Positions 1-9,438 of a stretch of DNA of 64,000 nt are shown piece by piece; position 1 is the stretch's first letter; each line of letters starts with the position of its first letter. The DNA is from Martinezella tropici (GTDB lineage Bacteria; Pseudomonadota; Alphaproteobacteria; Rhizobiales; Rhizobiaceae): NCBI GenBank assembly GCA_000799755.1, contig JUHI01000010.1, forward strand, positions 180,545 to 244,544, read 5' to 3'. Below the pieces are notes generated by a model. It was given only the letters and a program-made list of their open reading frames with translations. It ran no database searches and was not told the origin of the DNA. Position numbers and translations under genes: made by a program.

Positions 1-1502
1 GGTTTGCGCAAGAGCACCAGCAGCGGCATGGCACAGATCGACATCAGCATCAGCAGCTTGAAGTCGTCGATATAGGCGATGATGGTCGCCTGGTTCGTAA
101 TCATGCCGTCGAGCGTCGCCCTGCCGACAGCGGTGAAGGGGCTCACGCCTTGAGCGGCTGTCGCTTCGAAATAGCGGTTGTACGGCGTCACATAGGTGGC
201 AATGTTGGCGTGATTGACCTGCGTATTCTCCGTGATCAGCATCGAAACGACCGAAATGCCGACACTGGAGCCGATGTTGCGCGAGAGGTTGTAAAGCCCG
301 GTCCCTTCACCGCGCATCTGCGCGGGCAACGTGGCAAAGGCGATCGTCGTCAGCGGCACGAAGAGGAAGCCGAGGCCGGCACCCTGGACGAAGCCGACCG
401 ATATCAGGGTCCATTGCGAGACGTTCGGCGTCCAACCGGTCATGTCGTACATGGCCCAGGCCGTCAGCGCGAGGCCGATGAACAGCAGCCAGCGGGTGTC
501 CACCTTGCCGATCAGGCGCCCGACGAGGAACATGCAGACCATGGTGCCGACGCCGCGAGGCCCCATGACGATGCCGGCGGTTACGACCGGATAGCCCATC
601 AGCGTCTGCAGATAGGGCGTCATCAGCGCCAGCGAAGCCAGATAGGTTACGCCAACGATAAAGATGAACAGGATGCTGACGGCAAAGTTCTGGTCCATGA
701 AGAGCCGCGGATTGACGAAACTTCGCTCCGCCGTGAACATGTGCACGAGGAAAAGATAGAAGGCGCTGACGCAGACGAGTGCCTCGATGATGATCTCGGT
801 CGAATAGAACCAGTCGAGCTGCTCGCCACGATCGAGGAAGAGCTGCAGGCCGGCAATCGCGAGTGAGAGCATGCCGAAGCCGAACCAGTCGAGTTTGGCA
901 AGCGCATCAAGCTTCGTTTCCGTTACGTAGACGACGATGCCGAAGAAGGCGAGCGCGCCGATCGGCACGTTAATGTAGAACACCCAGCGCCAGCTGATAT
1001 TGTCGGTCAGCCAGCCGCCGATGACGGGTCCAAGCACCGGCCCGACCATGACCGAGACGCCGAACAGGGCCATGGCGCGGCCGCGCTCCTCGACATTGTA
1101 GATATCGAGCAGAATGCCCTGCGACAGCGGTACGAGCGATGCGCCGAACAGGCCCTGCAGCAGGCGGAAGCCAACGATCTGTATCAACGATTCCGACAGG
1201 CCGCACAGGACCGAGGCGGCTACGAAGCCGGCGATCGCTACCAGCAATACGCGCTTGCGGCCGAACTTCGCCGAGAGGAAGCCCGAGGGCGGCGTCATGA
1301 TCGCCGCTGCGACGATATAAGAGGTCAGCACCCAGTTGATCTGGTCGGAACTGGCTGAGACGTCGCCCTGGATATGCGGCAGGGCGACGTTGGCGATGGT
1401 GGTATCAAGCGCCTGCATGATGACGGACAGAATGACGCAGGCGGTGATCGCGCCGCGATTGGCGACGGGCGCTGCGGGTGAAGCGGCGGTAGCGTTACTC
1501 AT
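1..1502 (-). CDS. emrB: DHA2-family multidrug efflux permease, EmrB-like (3' end outside window)
   Basis: Inner-membrane proton-driven drug exporter of the 14-helix DHA2 major facilitator family, expected to work with the adjacent membrane fusion protein. The minus strand from 1502 reads MSNATAASPAAPVANRG and then ALDTTIANVALPHIQG, the D-x-T-I-x-N-V-A-L signature of helix 1 in this family; LTSYIVAAAIMTPPSGFLS follows, and the motif-C-like GPVLGPVIGGWL is present. About 500 codons are visible, close to the usual 500-530, so only the last few residues are missing. The ATG overlaps the stop of the upstream hlyD gene (ATGAGTAA), which suggests coupled translation. The substrate cannot be told from sequence. 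Confidence 0.9.
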   Translation of the reverse strand, partial: MSNATAASPAAPVANRGAITACVILSVIMQALDTTIANVALPHIQGDVSASSDQINWVLTSYIVAAAIMTPPSGFLSAKFGRKRVLLVAIAGFVAASVLCGLSESLIQIVGFRLLQGLFGASLVPLSQGILLDIYNVEERGRAMALFGVSVMVGPVLGPVIGGWLTDNISWRWVFYINVPIGALAFFGIVVYVTETKLDALAKLDWFGFGMLSLAIAGLQLFLDRGEQLDWFYSTEIIIEALVCVSAFYLFLVHMFTAERSFVNPRLFMDQNFAVSILFIFIVGVTYLASLALMTPYLQTLMGYPVVTAGIVMGPRGVGTMVCMFLVGRLIGKVDTRWLLFIGLALTAWAMYDMTGWTPNVSQWTLISVGFVQGAGLGFLFVPLTTIAFATLPAQMRGEGTGLYNLSRNIGSSVGISVVSMLITENTQVNHANIATYVTPYNRYFEATAAQGVSPFTAVGRATLDGMITNQATIIAYIDDFKLLMLMSICAMPLLVLLRK

Positions 1503-2721
1503 GGTCCTGACCGCGGGAGTGGCCCAGCAGGTTGGTAATGAAATCAGGCAGGCCGCGGGCATGGCCTGTGTCGACACCGGCAACGACGCTCATCCCGACG
1601 CGCAACGGAGGCTTGTTCGCCGTGTCGTCGATGGTGATGATCATCGGTATGCGCTGGACGACCTTGACCCAGTTGCCGGTCGTGTTCTGCGCCGGCAGAA
1701 GCGAGAAGCTGGAGCCGGATGCCGGCGCGATGCTGGCGACCGTTCCCTTCCAGACCACACCCGGATAGGCGTCGACGGAGATATCGACCTTCTGGCCGGG
1801 GCGAACATAGGTGAGCTCGGTTTCCTTCGGGCTGGCGTTGATCCACATGTGAGTGGTCGAAACCAGCGAGAAGCCGGGTTGGGAAGCTGTCAGATAGGCA
1901 CCGACCTGCAGCGAGGGCACATTGGCGGTCACGCCGTCGAAGGGAGCCTTCACGACCGTATCGTCAAGTTCGCGCTGCGCATTGTCGACTGCGGCCTTGG
2001 CCTGCAGATAGAGCGGGTTCTGTTCGGGGGGCAGGTCGGCCGTCCCTTCGCCACCCAACTGCGCGAGAGTCGCAGCCGCCGTCGCCTTTGCGACCAATAC
2101 CTTTTGCTGCGCGGCTTCGAGATTGTGTCTGGCCTGGTCGAGAGCTGCCTTGGATGCGACCGAGTTGGTGATCAGGTTCTGCTGGCGGTCGAATTCGGTC
2201 TGATAGTAAGGCAGGTCGGCCTGTGCCTGGGTGATTTCGGCCAGTGACTGCTGATAGCTCGCCTGCAGGTTCAGGATCTGGTTCCTGGCGTTGCCGAGCT
2301 GGGCCTTTGCGCCTTCGAGCGCGATCCGGAACGAATCGGGCTTCAGGCGGAACAGCACCTGCCCTTTCCTGACGGTTTCGTTTTCATGCACGTCGACCGA
2401 GATCACCGTGCCGGAGACGTCGGTGGAAACGCCCACCATGTCGGCCTGGATATAGGCATTGTCCGTGGACATGATCTGTCCGCCGGTGACGTAATAATAG
2501 CCGCCGACGACAAGCGCGATCGGCAGCAGGGCGAACATGACCGGTCGCGTCAGGCTGCGGCGCCTGCGCGGCGTCTCGGGAGGCGCCGCGGCTACGGGCG
2601 GAGCGGTCGTCGAAGGTTGCTGCGCCGGATTTGAGGACGGAGCCTCGGCGACGGGAGCTTGATTTTGTTCGGAGGAATTTACGTTCGCGGGTACGCGAAG
2701 TGAAGAAGATGCGTCAGCCAT
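1495..2721 (-). CDS. emrA: HlyD/EmrA-family membrane fusion protein
   Basis: Periplasmic adaptor (408 aa) linking the EmrB-type pump to an outer-membrane channel. It has a disordered Pro/Ala-rich N-terminus (1-55), one membrane helix (about 60-80, VMFALLPIALVVGGYYYV), a first lipoyl half (AYIQADMVGVSTDVSGTV), a coiled-coil hairpin (about 135-245), the second lipoyl half (VKAPFDGVTANVP) and a beta-barrel domain. Length and domain order match EmrA. It overlaps the marR stop at its 5' end and the emrB start at its 3' end by 8 bp each, so the three genes form one tightly coupled operon. Confidence 0.92.
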   Translation of the reverse strand: MADASSSLRVPANVNSSEQNQAPVAEAPSSNPAQQPSTTAPPVAAAPPETPRRRRSLTRPVMFALLPIALVVGGYYYVTGGQIMSTDNAYIQADMVGVSTDVSGTVISVDVHENETVRKGQVLFRLKPDSFRIALEGAKAQLGNARNQILNLQASYQQSLAEITQAQADLPYYQTEFDRQQNLITNSVASKAALDQARHNLEAAQQKVLVAKATAAATLAQLGGEGTADLPPEQNPLYLQAKAAVDNAQRELDDTVVKAPFDGVTANVPSLQVGAYLTASQPGFSLVSTTHMWINASPKETELTYVRPGQKVDISVDAYPGVVWKGTVASIAPASGSSFSLLPAQNTTGNWVKVVQRIPMIITIDDTANKPPLRVGMSVVAGVDTGHARGLPDFITNLLGHSRGQDHE

Positions 2722-3178
2722 GTTGTAACTCTTTGTCGACTGCCTTCGAACGGCAGGCGCTAATCAGGTTCGACTTCATAAGGGTAAGCAGTTCATAGAG
2801 GCGTTCTTGATCTTCCGAAGAGGCGCCATCGAGCGCCTCCTGGCGGGTCTCCTCGCCTATACCGCGCATGGCATCCATCAACGGTCGTGCCTCTTCGCGC
2901 ATGTAAAGGAGCCAGCTGCGCCGATCGTTGGGATGCTGGCGGCGTTCCACAAGGCCCCGTTCGCTCAACTTGTCCAGGATACGAACCAGGGTGATCGGCT
3001 CGATTTCCAGAATCTCTGCCAATCCGGCCTGATGGATACCTTCGTTGTTTGCGAGGTAGGCAAGCGTTTGCCATTGCGAGCGTGTCAGCCCCAAATCCTT
3101 CGCGCGCTGTTCGAATCGCTTCCGAAGAAGCCGCGCGACGTCATGGAGAAGGAAGCCGACTGTGGGCGACGAGGTCAT
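2714..3178 (-). CDS. MarR-family transcriptional regulator
   Basis: Winged-helix repressor of 154 aa, first gene of the marR-emrA-emrB operon and so the likely local regulator of efflux, as EmrR is in enterobacteria. The central segment LTRSQWQTLAYLANNEGIHQ, then the recognition region LAEILEIEPITLVRILDKLSERGLVERR, and the wing with DRRSW fit the MarR fold well. Its last codons overlap the emrA start (ATGGCTGA). No clear Shine-Dalgarno sequence precedes the ATG at 3178. The inducing ligand is unknown. Confidence 0.92.
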   Translation of the reverse strand: MTSSPTVGFLLHDVARLLRKRFEQRAKDLGLTRSQWQTLAYLANNEGIHQAGLAEILEIEPITLVRILDKLSERGLVERRQHPNDRRSWLLYMREEARPLMDAMRGIGEETRQEALDGASSEDQERLYELLTLMKSNLISACRSKAVDKELQHG

Positions 3179-3215
3179 GATATGGGGAGCCTGCTATTGA
3201 TAAGCAACCTTATAA

Positions 3216-3234
3216 TTACTGTTACGTATAGTAA
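3216..3234. promoter_or_regulatory. Inverted repeat upstream of marR, possible MarR operator
   Basis: TTACT and AGTAA flank a 9-nt spacer with TACGTA at its centre, 38 bp upstream of the marR start. Size and position suit an autoregulatory MarR site. Inference only; the arms are short. Confidence 0.4.
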
Positions 3235-3390
3235 GCGCCCATGTGATACAAGAGGGTGCGCGCTCAACAAATAGCGATGGTCAAGATGTCGCAGGGAGTG
3301 TCGCAAAGATGTCGCACCGGGCGGCGGCTATACGGCGCGCAGCGCTATTCGCAATGTATGCGTGCAGATATCGGTACTGATCGACAATTG

Positions 3391-3421
3391 AAAAGGCGCG
3401 GACCATTGATCCGCGCCTTTT
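3391..3421 (-). terminator. Strong 12-bp stem-loop terminator after the DUF883 gene
   Basis: Perfect stem AAAAGGCGCGGA / TCCGCGCCTTTT with a 7-nt loop. On the minus strand it lies 67 bp beyond the stop of the DUF883 gene and ends in TTTT. It is symmetrical and could also work on the plus strand, where no gene lies upstream. The remaining non-coding sequence from 3235 to 3487 shows nothing else recognisable. Confidence 0.8.
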
Positions 3422-3487
3422 CGGCAGTTTCGCAAATGGATGGGCACGTGGGGCTTGCGCCATCCCTGGGAGAGTTAAGCCTGTGGC

Positions 3488-3769
3488 TTAGCGTCGGCTA
3501 AGAAGACCGATGAGATAGCCGATGCCCGCTGCGGCGGCGACCATGAAGATCGGCTCCTCGCGAACTCTCTCACGCAACTGCTCCGTAATCTCCTGGGCCT
3601 CCTCGGCGACGACAGACTTTGCTCCCTGCCCCACGGCCGCAACGCTTTGCGACAGCTTTGCCAGATCCTCGCGCAATGCTGCGACCTGGGCGGCAAGATC
3701 CTCCATTGCCGTTTCCGTTTGTGCTCGCGCTGAAGACGACTGACTGGAAGCTGATTTCGTCTCTGCCAT
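3488..3769 (-). CDS. DUF883/ElaB-like small protein with C-terminal membrane anchor
   Basis: 93-aa protein beginning MAETKSASSQSSS. A Ser/Ala/Gln-rich start is followed by an amphipathic, probably coiled-coil stretch (about 20-70, LAAQVAALREDLAKLSQSV) and a short C-terminal hydrophobic segment ending in RR (IFMVAAAAGIGYLIGLLSRR). This is the layout of the ElaB/YqjD/YgaM (DUF883) group, inner-membrane proteins reported to associate with ribosomes in E. coli. The frame is open to 3829, but AAGGAG sits 6 nt before the ATG at 3769, which decides the start. It stands alone with its own terminator. Confidence 0.75.
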   Translation of the reverse strand: MAETKSASSQSSSARAQTETAMEDLAAQVAALREDLAKLSQSVAAVGQGAKSVVAEEAQEITEQLRERVREEPIFMVAAAAGIGYLIGLLSRR

Positions 3770-3949
3770 CGTGTGCTCCTTGTGTTTCCGTGTTGCTAAA
3801 ACGCTGCCGTCCATCAAAGGTTCCGGCACATCCGCGCCTCGTCAAGCGATTTCCCGACTGGCTCTTCAATTCCGGTTCGGATTGCTCTAAGGAACTTCGA
3901 TTGTTTCGCCTGCGGGCGAAGACTTGATGATGACGAGGTTTGCTTTCCG

Positions 3950-5842
3950 ATGTTCGAAGTGCTGAGAAAAATCGCCCAGACCTGGGTTGCCAAGGGTTTG
4001 TTGCTTCTTCTTGCGGCAGCCTTCGGTGTGTGGGGCGTCGAGCGCTCCCTCATCTCCGGTGGCAATAGCACTACCGTTGTCACGGTCGGCGATCAGCACA
4101 TCGATACCAACGAATTCCGCCTCGCCTATCGCCGCCAGATCCAGGCGATAAGCCAGCAACTGCGCATGCAAATCACGCCGGAGCAGGCACGCGCCTTTGG
4201 CATCGGGCAGCAGACGGTGGCGCAGCTCGTTGCCGGCGCATCGCTCGATCAGCTTGCCGCCGACATGAACCTCGGGCTTTCTCAGGACCGCCTCGCCAAG
4301 CTCATCGGCGACGATCCGGCCTTCAAGGCCGCGAACGGCGCCTTCGATCGCCAGAAATTCGATATGCTTCTGCGCAACAGCAGTATCTCTCCTGACGATT
4401 ACATCAAGGAACGCAGCAAGGTCGCGATCCGCAGCCAGATCGTCGAGGCGGTATCGAACGGCTTTACCGCGCCGAAGGTTCTTGTCGATGCCGTCAAGCA
4501 GTATCACGACGAGACGCGCAGCATCGATTATCTGCTGCTGACCAACGCCAATATCGATCCCGTCAAGGCGCCGGCCGACGATGTCCTGCAGAAGTGGTTC
4601 GATGGCGTGAAGTCGAAATATCGCGCGCCCGAATATCGCAAGTTCGCCTATGTGAAGCTTCAGTCCGAGGATATCGCCGATACGGCAAGCGTTACGGATG
4701 ACGAAGTGCGTGCCCAGTTCGACAAGCGCAAGGACAGCTTCACCACTCCGGGAACCCGCACGATCGAGCAGCTGACCTTCGCCAACAAGGATCTCGCCAA
4801 CGCGGCCGCCGACGCCCTGAAGACGGGAACCACCTTCGATCAGCTCGTATCCGACCAGGGCAAGAAGCCGTCCGACGTGCTGCTCGGCACCTTCACTAAG
4901 GATCAGGTGCCGGACAAGACGGTTGCCGATGCTGCCTTTGCCGTCACCAAGGAAGGTGGCACCAGCCCCGTCGTCGAAGGTTCGTTCGGCCCGGTCATCC
5001 TGCGCGTAACCAACGTGAAGGCTGAAACGGCGAAGAACTTCGACGAGGTCAAGGAAGATATCCGCAAGCAGATTGCGCTCGGCAACGCTGCCAACGAAAT
5101 CACCAGCGTCCATGACAAGTTCGAGGACCTGCGAGGCTCCGGCGCATCGCTGCAGGAAGCGGCGTCGCAGCTCAAGCTGAAACTCGTCACCATCGATGCG
5201 ATCGATCAGGCCGGCCTCGATCAGAACGGCAACGAGATCAAGGATCTGCCCGCTCGCCAGCAGCTGATTTCGGAAGTCTTCAAGGCCGATCAGGGCGGCA
5301 ACCCCGCACCGCTGACGGTCGGCAACGACGGCTACATCTGGTACGACGTCATGAACGTCACGCCCGACCATGATCGCCCGCTTGCCGAAGTCCGTGAAAA
5401 GGCGGTTGCCGATTGGACAGCCGAGCAGCAGAAGATCGCGCTCGCCGCCAAGGCGGCCGAGCTGAAGCAGGAAGCGCAAAAGGGCAAGTCGCTTGCCGAT
5501 ATCGCAGCGCCGCTTGGCATTGCCGTTGAAAGCAAGACCGGCGTCATGCGCTCGACGGACGATCCGGTTCTGGGCCGGGGCGGCATCGCCGCCGCCTTCT
5601 CCGGCCCGGTCGATACGGCTGCGAACGCCGTGGGTGCGGATGACACGACGCAGATCCTGCTCAAGGTCACCGATGTCAACGACAATCCGACGACCGATGC
5701 GCTGAGCAACGACGACCAGCAGGTCGCCCAGATTGCCAACGCCGCAGGCGACGACATCCTCGACCAGATAGTCGGCCAGCTGCAGTCCAAATACGCCGTA
5801 ACGGTCAACCAGAATCTCGCCGAACAGGCGATGTCCCGCTAG
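3950..5842 (+). CDS. PpiD/SurA-type periplasmic folding chaperone (peptidyl-prolyl isomerase)
   Basis: Membrane-anchored periplasmic chaperone of 630 aa, expected to help exported proteins fold. MFEVLRKIAQTWVAKG precedes one N-terminal helix (about 17-33), then a SurA_N-type region (about 45-200) and a parvulin-like domain (about 265-365, with TPGTRTIEQLTF, LGTFTKDQVPD and FGPVILRVTNVK). The order N-in helix, chaperone region, single parvulin domain, long C-terminal region is that of PpiD; the parvulin domain looks degenerate, as it often is in PpiD. It begins the run ppiD-trpD-trpC-moaC-moeA, 25 bp ahead of trpD. A symbol is withheld because rhizobial annotation varies. Confidence 0.85.
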   Translation: MFEVLRKIAQTWVAKGLLLLLAAAFGVWGVERSLISGGNSTTVVTVGDQHIDTNEFRLAYRRQIQAISQQLRMQITPEQARAFGIGQQTVAQLVAGASLDQLAADMNLGLSQDRLAKLIGDDPAFKAANGAFDRQKFDMLLRNSSISPDDYIKERSKVAIRSQIVEAVSNGFTAPKVLVDAVKQYHDETRSIDYLLLTNANIDPVKAPADDVLQKWFDGVKSKYRAPEYRKFAYVKLQSEDIADTASVTDDEVRAQFDKRKDSFTTPGTRTIEQLTFANKDLANAAADALKTGTTFDQLVSDQGKKPSDVLLGTFTKDQVPDKTVADAAFAVTKEGGTSPVVEGSFGPVILRVTNVKAETAKNFDEVKEDIRKQIALGNAANEITSVHDKFEDLRGSGASLQEAASQLKLKLVTIDAIDQAGLDQNGNEIKDLPARQQLISEVFKADQGGNPAPLTVGNDGYIWYDVMNVTPDHDRPLAEVREKAVADWTAEQQKIALAAKAAELKQEAQKGKSLADIAAPLGIAVESKTGVMRSTDDPVLGRGGIAAAFSGPVDTAANAVGADDTTQILLKVTDVNDNPTTDALSNDDQQVAQIANAAGDDILDQIVGQLQSKYAVTVNQNLAEQAMSR

Positions 5843-5867
5843 GCCCGCTCGGGAGGATGGATCGTCA

Positions 5868-6890
5868 ATGACCGAATTGAAGCCTTTCCTCGCCAAGGTC
5901 GCCAATCGTGAGGCGCTGACGCGGGACGAAGCCCGGCAGGCATTCGAAATCCTGATGTCGGGCGAAGCCACGCCATCGCAGATCGGGGCCTTTCTCATGG
6001 CGCTGCGCGTGCGCGGCGAGACGGTGGACGAAATCGTCGGCGCCGTAACCACGATGCGCGCCAAGATGCTGCCGGTGAAAGCGCCGGCGGATGCCATCGA
6101 TATCGTCGGCACCGGCGGCGACGGCGTCGGCACCTACAATATCTCGACGCTGGCGGCGTTCATTGTTGCCGGCGCGGGCGTGCCCGTCGCCAAGCACGGC
6201 AATCGCGCTCAAAGCTCCAAGGCCGGCACTGCCGACACCCAGTCCGTGCTGGGCATCAAGCTCGACATCGGACCGGAAACGATCGCCCGCTGCATTCAGG
6301 AAGCCGGCATCGGCTTCATGTTTGCGCAGCTGCATCATTCCTCCATGCGCCATGTCGGCCCCTCACGCGTCGAGCTCGGCACGCGGACCATCTTCAATCT
6401 GCTTGGGCCTCTGTCCAATCCGGCCGGCGCCCGCCGCCAGCTGCTGGGCGTCTTCGCACCGCAATGGGTGTTGCCGCTGGCCGAAGTCCTCAGGGATCTC
6501 AATGCGGAGAGCGTCTGGGTCGTCCACGGCGACGGCCTCGATGAAATCACCACGACCGGAAAGACCTCCGTTGCAGCGCTTGAAAACGGCAAGATTCGCA
6601 GTTTCGAGCTGACGCCATCGGATTTCGGCCTGAAGCATGCCGATCTTGCTGACCTCAAGGGCGGTGATGGCGTTGCCAATGCTGCGGCCCTTCGTGCCGT
6701 GCTGGGTGGCGAAAAGAATGCCTATCGCGACATCGCCCTTGCCAATGCGGCTGCGTCGCTGGTCATTGCCGGCAAGGCGGAAACGCTTCATGATGGCATG
6801 AAGCTCGCTGCGCATTCGCTGGATAGCGGTGCCACCGCGGTTGCGTTGGAAAAGCTCGTCGCCATTTCCAACGAGGAAGGACAGGACTGA
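5868..6890 (+). CDS. trpD: Anthranilate phosphoribosyltransferase
   Basis: Transfers phosphoribosyl from PRPP to anthranilate, second step of tryptophan synthesis, in the cytoplasm. 340 aa, the usual length for an unfused TrpD. GTGGDGVGTYNIST (about 79-92) is the PRPP-binding glycine-rich loop, KHGNRAQSSKAGTADTQSVLG the anthranilate-binding region, and FAQLHHSSMRHVGPSRVELG the conserved middle motif. GGAGGA lies 10 bp before the ATG. Only 6 bp separate it from trpC. No leader peptide or attenuator was seen in front of it, so it is probably transcribed with the chaperone gene. Confidence 0.98.
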   Translation: MTELKPFLAKVANREALTRDEARQAFEILMSGEATPSQIGAFLMALRVRGETVDEIVGAVTTMRAKMLPVKAPADAIDIVGTGGDGVGTYNISTLAAFIVAGAGVPVAKHGNRAQSSKAGTADTQSVLGIKLDIGPETIARCIQEAGIGFMFAQLHHSSMRHVGPSRVELGTRTIFNLLGPLSNPAGARRQLLGVFAPQWVLPLAEVLRDLNAESVWVVHGDGLDEITTTGKTSVAALENGKIRSFELTPSDFGLKHADLADLKGGDGVANAAALRAVLGGEKNAYRDIALANAAASLVIAGKAETLHDGMKLAAHSLDSGATAVALEKLVAISNEEGQD

Positions 6891-6896
6891 GACGTC

Positions 6897-7712
6897 ATGA
6901 CCGATATCCTTAAAGAGATCGAAGCCTACAAGCGCGAAGAAATCGCCGCCGCTAAAGCCAAGGTGCCGCTTGCCGATCTCAAGGCGATGCAGGCTGAGCA
7001 GTCCGCGCCGCGCGGCTTTCACAAGGCGCTGCTCGCCAAGCAGGATGCCGGTGTTTTCGGCCTGATCGCAGAGATCAAGAAGGCAAGCCCGTCCAAGGGC
7101 CTGATCCGTCCCGATTTCGACCCGCCTGCCCTTGCGAAGGCCTATGAAGCTGGCGGCGCGGCTTGCCTTTCGGTATTGACCGATACGCCGAGTTTCCAGG
7201 GCGCGCCCGAGTTCCTGACTGCTGCCCGCGCCGCCTGCGCGCTGCCGGCGCTACGCAAGGACTTCATGTTCGACACCTATCAAGTGCAGGAAGCCCGCGC
7301 CTGGGGTGCGGACTGCATCCTGCTCATCATGGCTTCGCTTTCCGATGACGATGCCGAGCGTCTTCAGGACGAAGCCTTCGGCCTCGGCATGGACGTTCTC
7401 GTCGAGGTTCACGATGCCGAGGAGATGGAGCGCGCTCTGAAGCTGTCGTCGCCGCTGATCGGCATCAACAACCGTAATCTGCGCACCTTCGAAGTCAGCC
7501 TTTCGGTCAGCGAGCAGCTGGCCCCAATGGTACCGGAGGACCGTCTGCTGGTCGGCGAGAGCGGCGTCTTCACCCATACCGATTGCAAGCGTCTCGAAGC
7601 CGTCGGCATCACCACCTTCCTCGTCGGCGAAAGCCTCATGCGCAAGGAAGACGTGACGGCGGCGACCCGGCTGCTGCTGAACGGTGAAGCCGGTATTCTG
7701 GCGGCCGAATGA
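6897..7712 (+). CDS. trpC: Indole-3-glycerol phosphate synthase
   Basis: Closes the indole ring in the fourth step of tryptophan synthesis. 271 aa TIM barrel, monofunctional (no PRAI domain). Catalytic and phosphate-binding signatures are present: LIAEIKKASPSKGLIRPDFDP, LRKDFMFDTYQVQEARAWGAD, IGINNRNLRTFEV, VGESGVFTHTD and FLVGESLMRKED. It is separated from moaC by one base (TGA g ATG), so tryptophan and molybdopterin genes are translated from one message here. Confidence 0.98.
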   Translation: MTDILKEIEAYKREEIAAAKAKVPLADLKAMQAEQSAPRGFHKALLAKQDAGVFGLIAEIKKASPSKGLIRPDFDPPALAKAYEAGGAACLSVLTDTPSFQGAPEFLTAARAACALPALRKDFMFDTYQVQEARAWGADCILLIMASLSDDDAERLQDEAFGLGMDVLVEVHDAEEMERALKLSSPLIGINNRNLRTFEVSLSVSEQLAPMVPEDRLLVGESGVFTHTDCKRLEAVGITTFLVGESLMRKEDVTAATRLLLNGEAGILAAE

Positions 7713-7713
7713 G

Positions 7714-8208
7714 ATGACGACATCGAAGGCTGGTCTCACGCACATCGACGCTTCGGGCGAAGCGCATATGGTCGATGTCGGAGACAAGGCCGAAACGGCG
7801 CGCAGTGCGACGGCGGCTGGCTATGTAAAAATGAAGCCGGAGACCCTGGCATTGATTCGCGAAGGCAACGCCAAGAAGGGCGATGTCATCGGCACGGCGC
7901 GGCTTGCCGGCATCATGGCGGCAAAGCAGACAAGCAATCTCATACCCCTGTGTCATCCGTTGATGCTGACGAAAGTTGCTGTCGATATCGCGGAGGATGC
8001 CAGCCTGCCCGGCTTGCGTGTCACCGCAACGGCAAAGCTGACCGGCCGCACCGGCGTCGAGATGGAAGCCCTTACGGCAGTTTCCGTCGCCTGCCTCACG
8101 ATCTACGACATGGCGAAGGCCGCAGATCGGGGCATGGAGATCGGCGGAATCACATTATTGGAGAAATCCGGCGGCAAATCCGGAGATTTCCGCCACCCAG
8201 AGGCCTGA
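7714..8208 (+). CDS. moaC: Cyclic pyranopterin monophosphate synthase
   Basis: Second enzyme of molybdopterin synthesis, converting the MoaA product to cPMP. 164 aa; THIDASGEAHMVDVGDK at the start, KGDVIGTARLAGIMAAKQTSNLIPLCHPL (active-site region) and GVEMEALTAVSVACLTIYDMAKA are diagnostic. The frame is open from 7684, but the ATG at 7714 gives the canonical N-terminus and abuts the trpC stop. It sits 3 bp before moeA. Confidence 0.97.
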   Translation: MTTSKAGLTHIDASGEAHMVDVGDKAETARSATAAGYVKMKPETLALIREGNAKKGDVIGTARLAGIMAAKQTSNLIPLCHPLMLTKVAVDIAEDASLPGLRVTATAKLTGRTGVEMEALTAVSVACLTIYDMAKAADRGMEIGGITLLEKSGGKSGDFRHPEA

Positions 8209-8211
8209 CCT

Positions 8212-9438
8212 ATGAGCCTATTGCCCGTTGCCGAAGCACAAGCACGCCTGCTGAACAGCGCTACGCCAATTCATCGTTTCGAAAGTGTTCCTCTCGACAT
8301 GGCCGAGGGCCGCGTTCTGGCCAGGGATCTCACCGCTCGCCTGACGCAGCCGCCATTCGATGCCTCGGCAATGGATGGTTACGCGCTGCGTTTCGAGGAT
8401 GCGGCCACGCCCGGTTCTGAACTGCAGCTCATCGGCGCCTCTGCCGCTGGCCATGCCTTTGAGGGAACTCTCGGCAAGGGCGAGACCGTTCGTATCTTTA
8501 CCGGCGCCCCCGTTCCGGCCGGTGCCGATTCGGTGCTGCTGCAGGAAGATGCCGAACGCCTGGAGGGCGATCGTATCCGCACGACCTATCCCTTGCGCAA
8601 GGGGCAGCATATCCGCCCGCGCGGACAGGATTTCGCCGAGGGCGAAACGGTGCTTCCCGCCGGCACGGTCATGGATTTCTCGCGTCTCACCGTTGCCGCC
8701 GCGATGAACCATCCCGCATTGGATGTCTATCGCCGGCCGCTAGTCGCCATTCTGGCGACCGGTGACGAACTTGTTGCGCCGGGCAATGAACCGGGGCCAT
8801 CGCAGATCATTGCATCGAACACCTTCGGTATTGCTGCACTCGCGCGCAATGCCGGCGCCCATGTGCTCGATCTCGGCATTGTTGCCGACGACCGCGACGA
8901 GATCACCGCAGCCATTGGCCGGGCGCAGGTGGCGAAAGCCGATATTATCGTTACGCTCGGCGGTGCCTCGGTCGGAGATCACGATCTGGTGCAGGCGACG
9001 ATGATATCGGCCGGTATGCAGCTCGATTTCTGGCGAATCGCCATGCGACCCGGCAAGCCGTTGATGGTCGGCAGCCTCGGCGACATGCACGTCCTTGGCC
9101 TCCCCGGCAACCCGGTTTCAAGCCTCGTCTGCGGCCTGCTTTTTCTCGAACCGTTGATCCGCAAGCTCGCCTCCCTGCCGCCGATCAAGCGCGAGGGCAT
9201 TGCTCGCGCCGGTGCCGTCTTTGCCGCGAATGATCAGCGCCAGGATTACGTGCGCGCGACGCTTGGGAAGGCCGATGACGGCGGCTGGCTCGCCGAACCC
9301 TTTTCCAAGCAGGATTCGTCGATGATGAAAGTCTTTTCGCGCGCCGATTGCCTGGTCGTGCGTCCGCCACATGCGCCGGAACTTGAAGTGGGCGCCCCCA
9401 CTCCAGTCATATTCCTGCGTCCGGATCTGCTCGGCTAG
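8212..9438 (+). CDS. moeA: Molybdopterin molybdotransferase
   Basis: Inserts molybdate into adenylylated molybdopterin. 408 aa with PPFDASAMDGYAL (domain III entry), RIFTGAPVPAGADSVLLQED, KGQHIRPRGQDF, VAILATGDELVAPG, VTLGGASVGDHDLV (MoCF motif) and RPGKPLMVGSLGDMHVLGLPGNPVSS. Full-length by comparison with the family. It is the last gene of the ppiD-trp-moa run; the next gene, gnd, is convergent. Confidence 0.97.
   Translation: MSLLPVAEAQARLLNSATPIHRFESVPLDMAEGRVLARDLTARLTQPPFDASAMDGYALRFEDAATPGSELQLIGASAAGHAFEGTLGKGETVRIFTGAPVPAGADSVLLQEDAERLEGDRIRTTYPLRKGQHIRPRGQDFAEGETVLPAGTVMDFSRLTVAAAMNHPALDVYRRPLVAILATGDELVAPGNEPGPSQIIASNTFGIAALARNAGAHVLDLGIVADDRDEITAAIGRAQVAKADIIVTLGGASVGDHDLVQATMISAGMQLDFWRIAMRPGKPLMVGSLGDMHVLGLPGNPVSSLVCGLLFLEPLIRKLASLPPIKREGIARAGAVFAANDQRQDYVRATLGKADDGGWLAEPFSKQDSSMMKVFSRADCLVVRPPHAPELEVGAPTPVIFLRPDLLG

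Noticed and set aside
5843..5867. Tryptophan leader peptide or attenuator before trpD
   Set aside because: Only 25 bp separate the chaperone gene and trpD, with no Trp-codon run or hairpin.
3887..6133. 748-codon open frame on the minus strand opposite the PpiD-like gene and trpD
   Set aside because: It is an antisense shadow caused by GC-rich third positions; the plus-strand proteins are clearly real and the antisense product has no recognisable domain.
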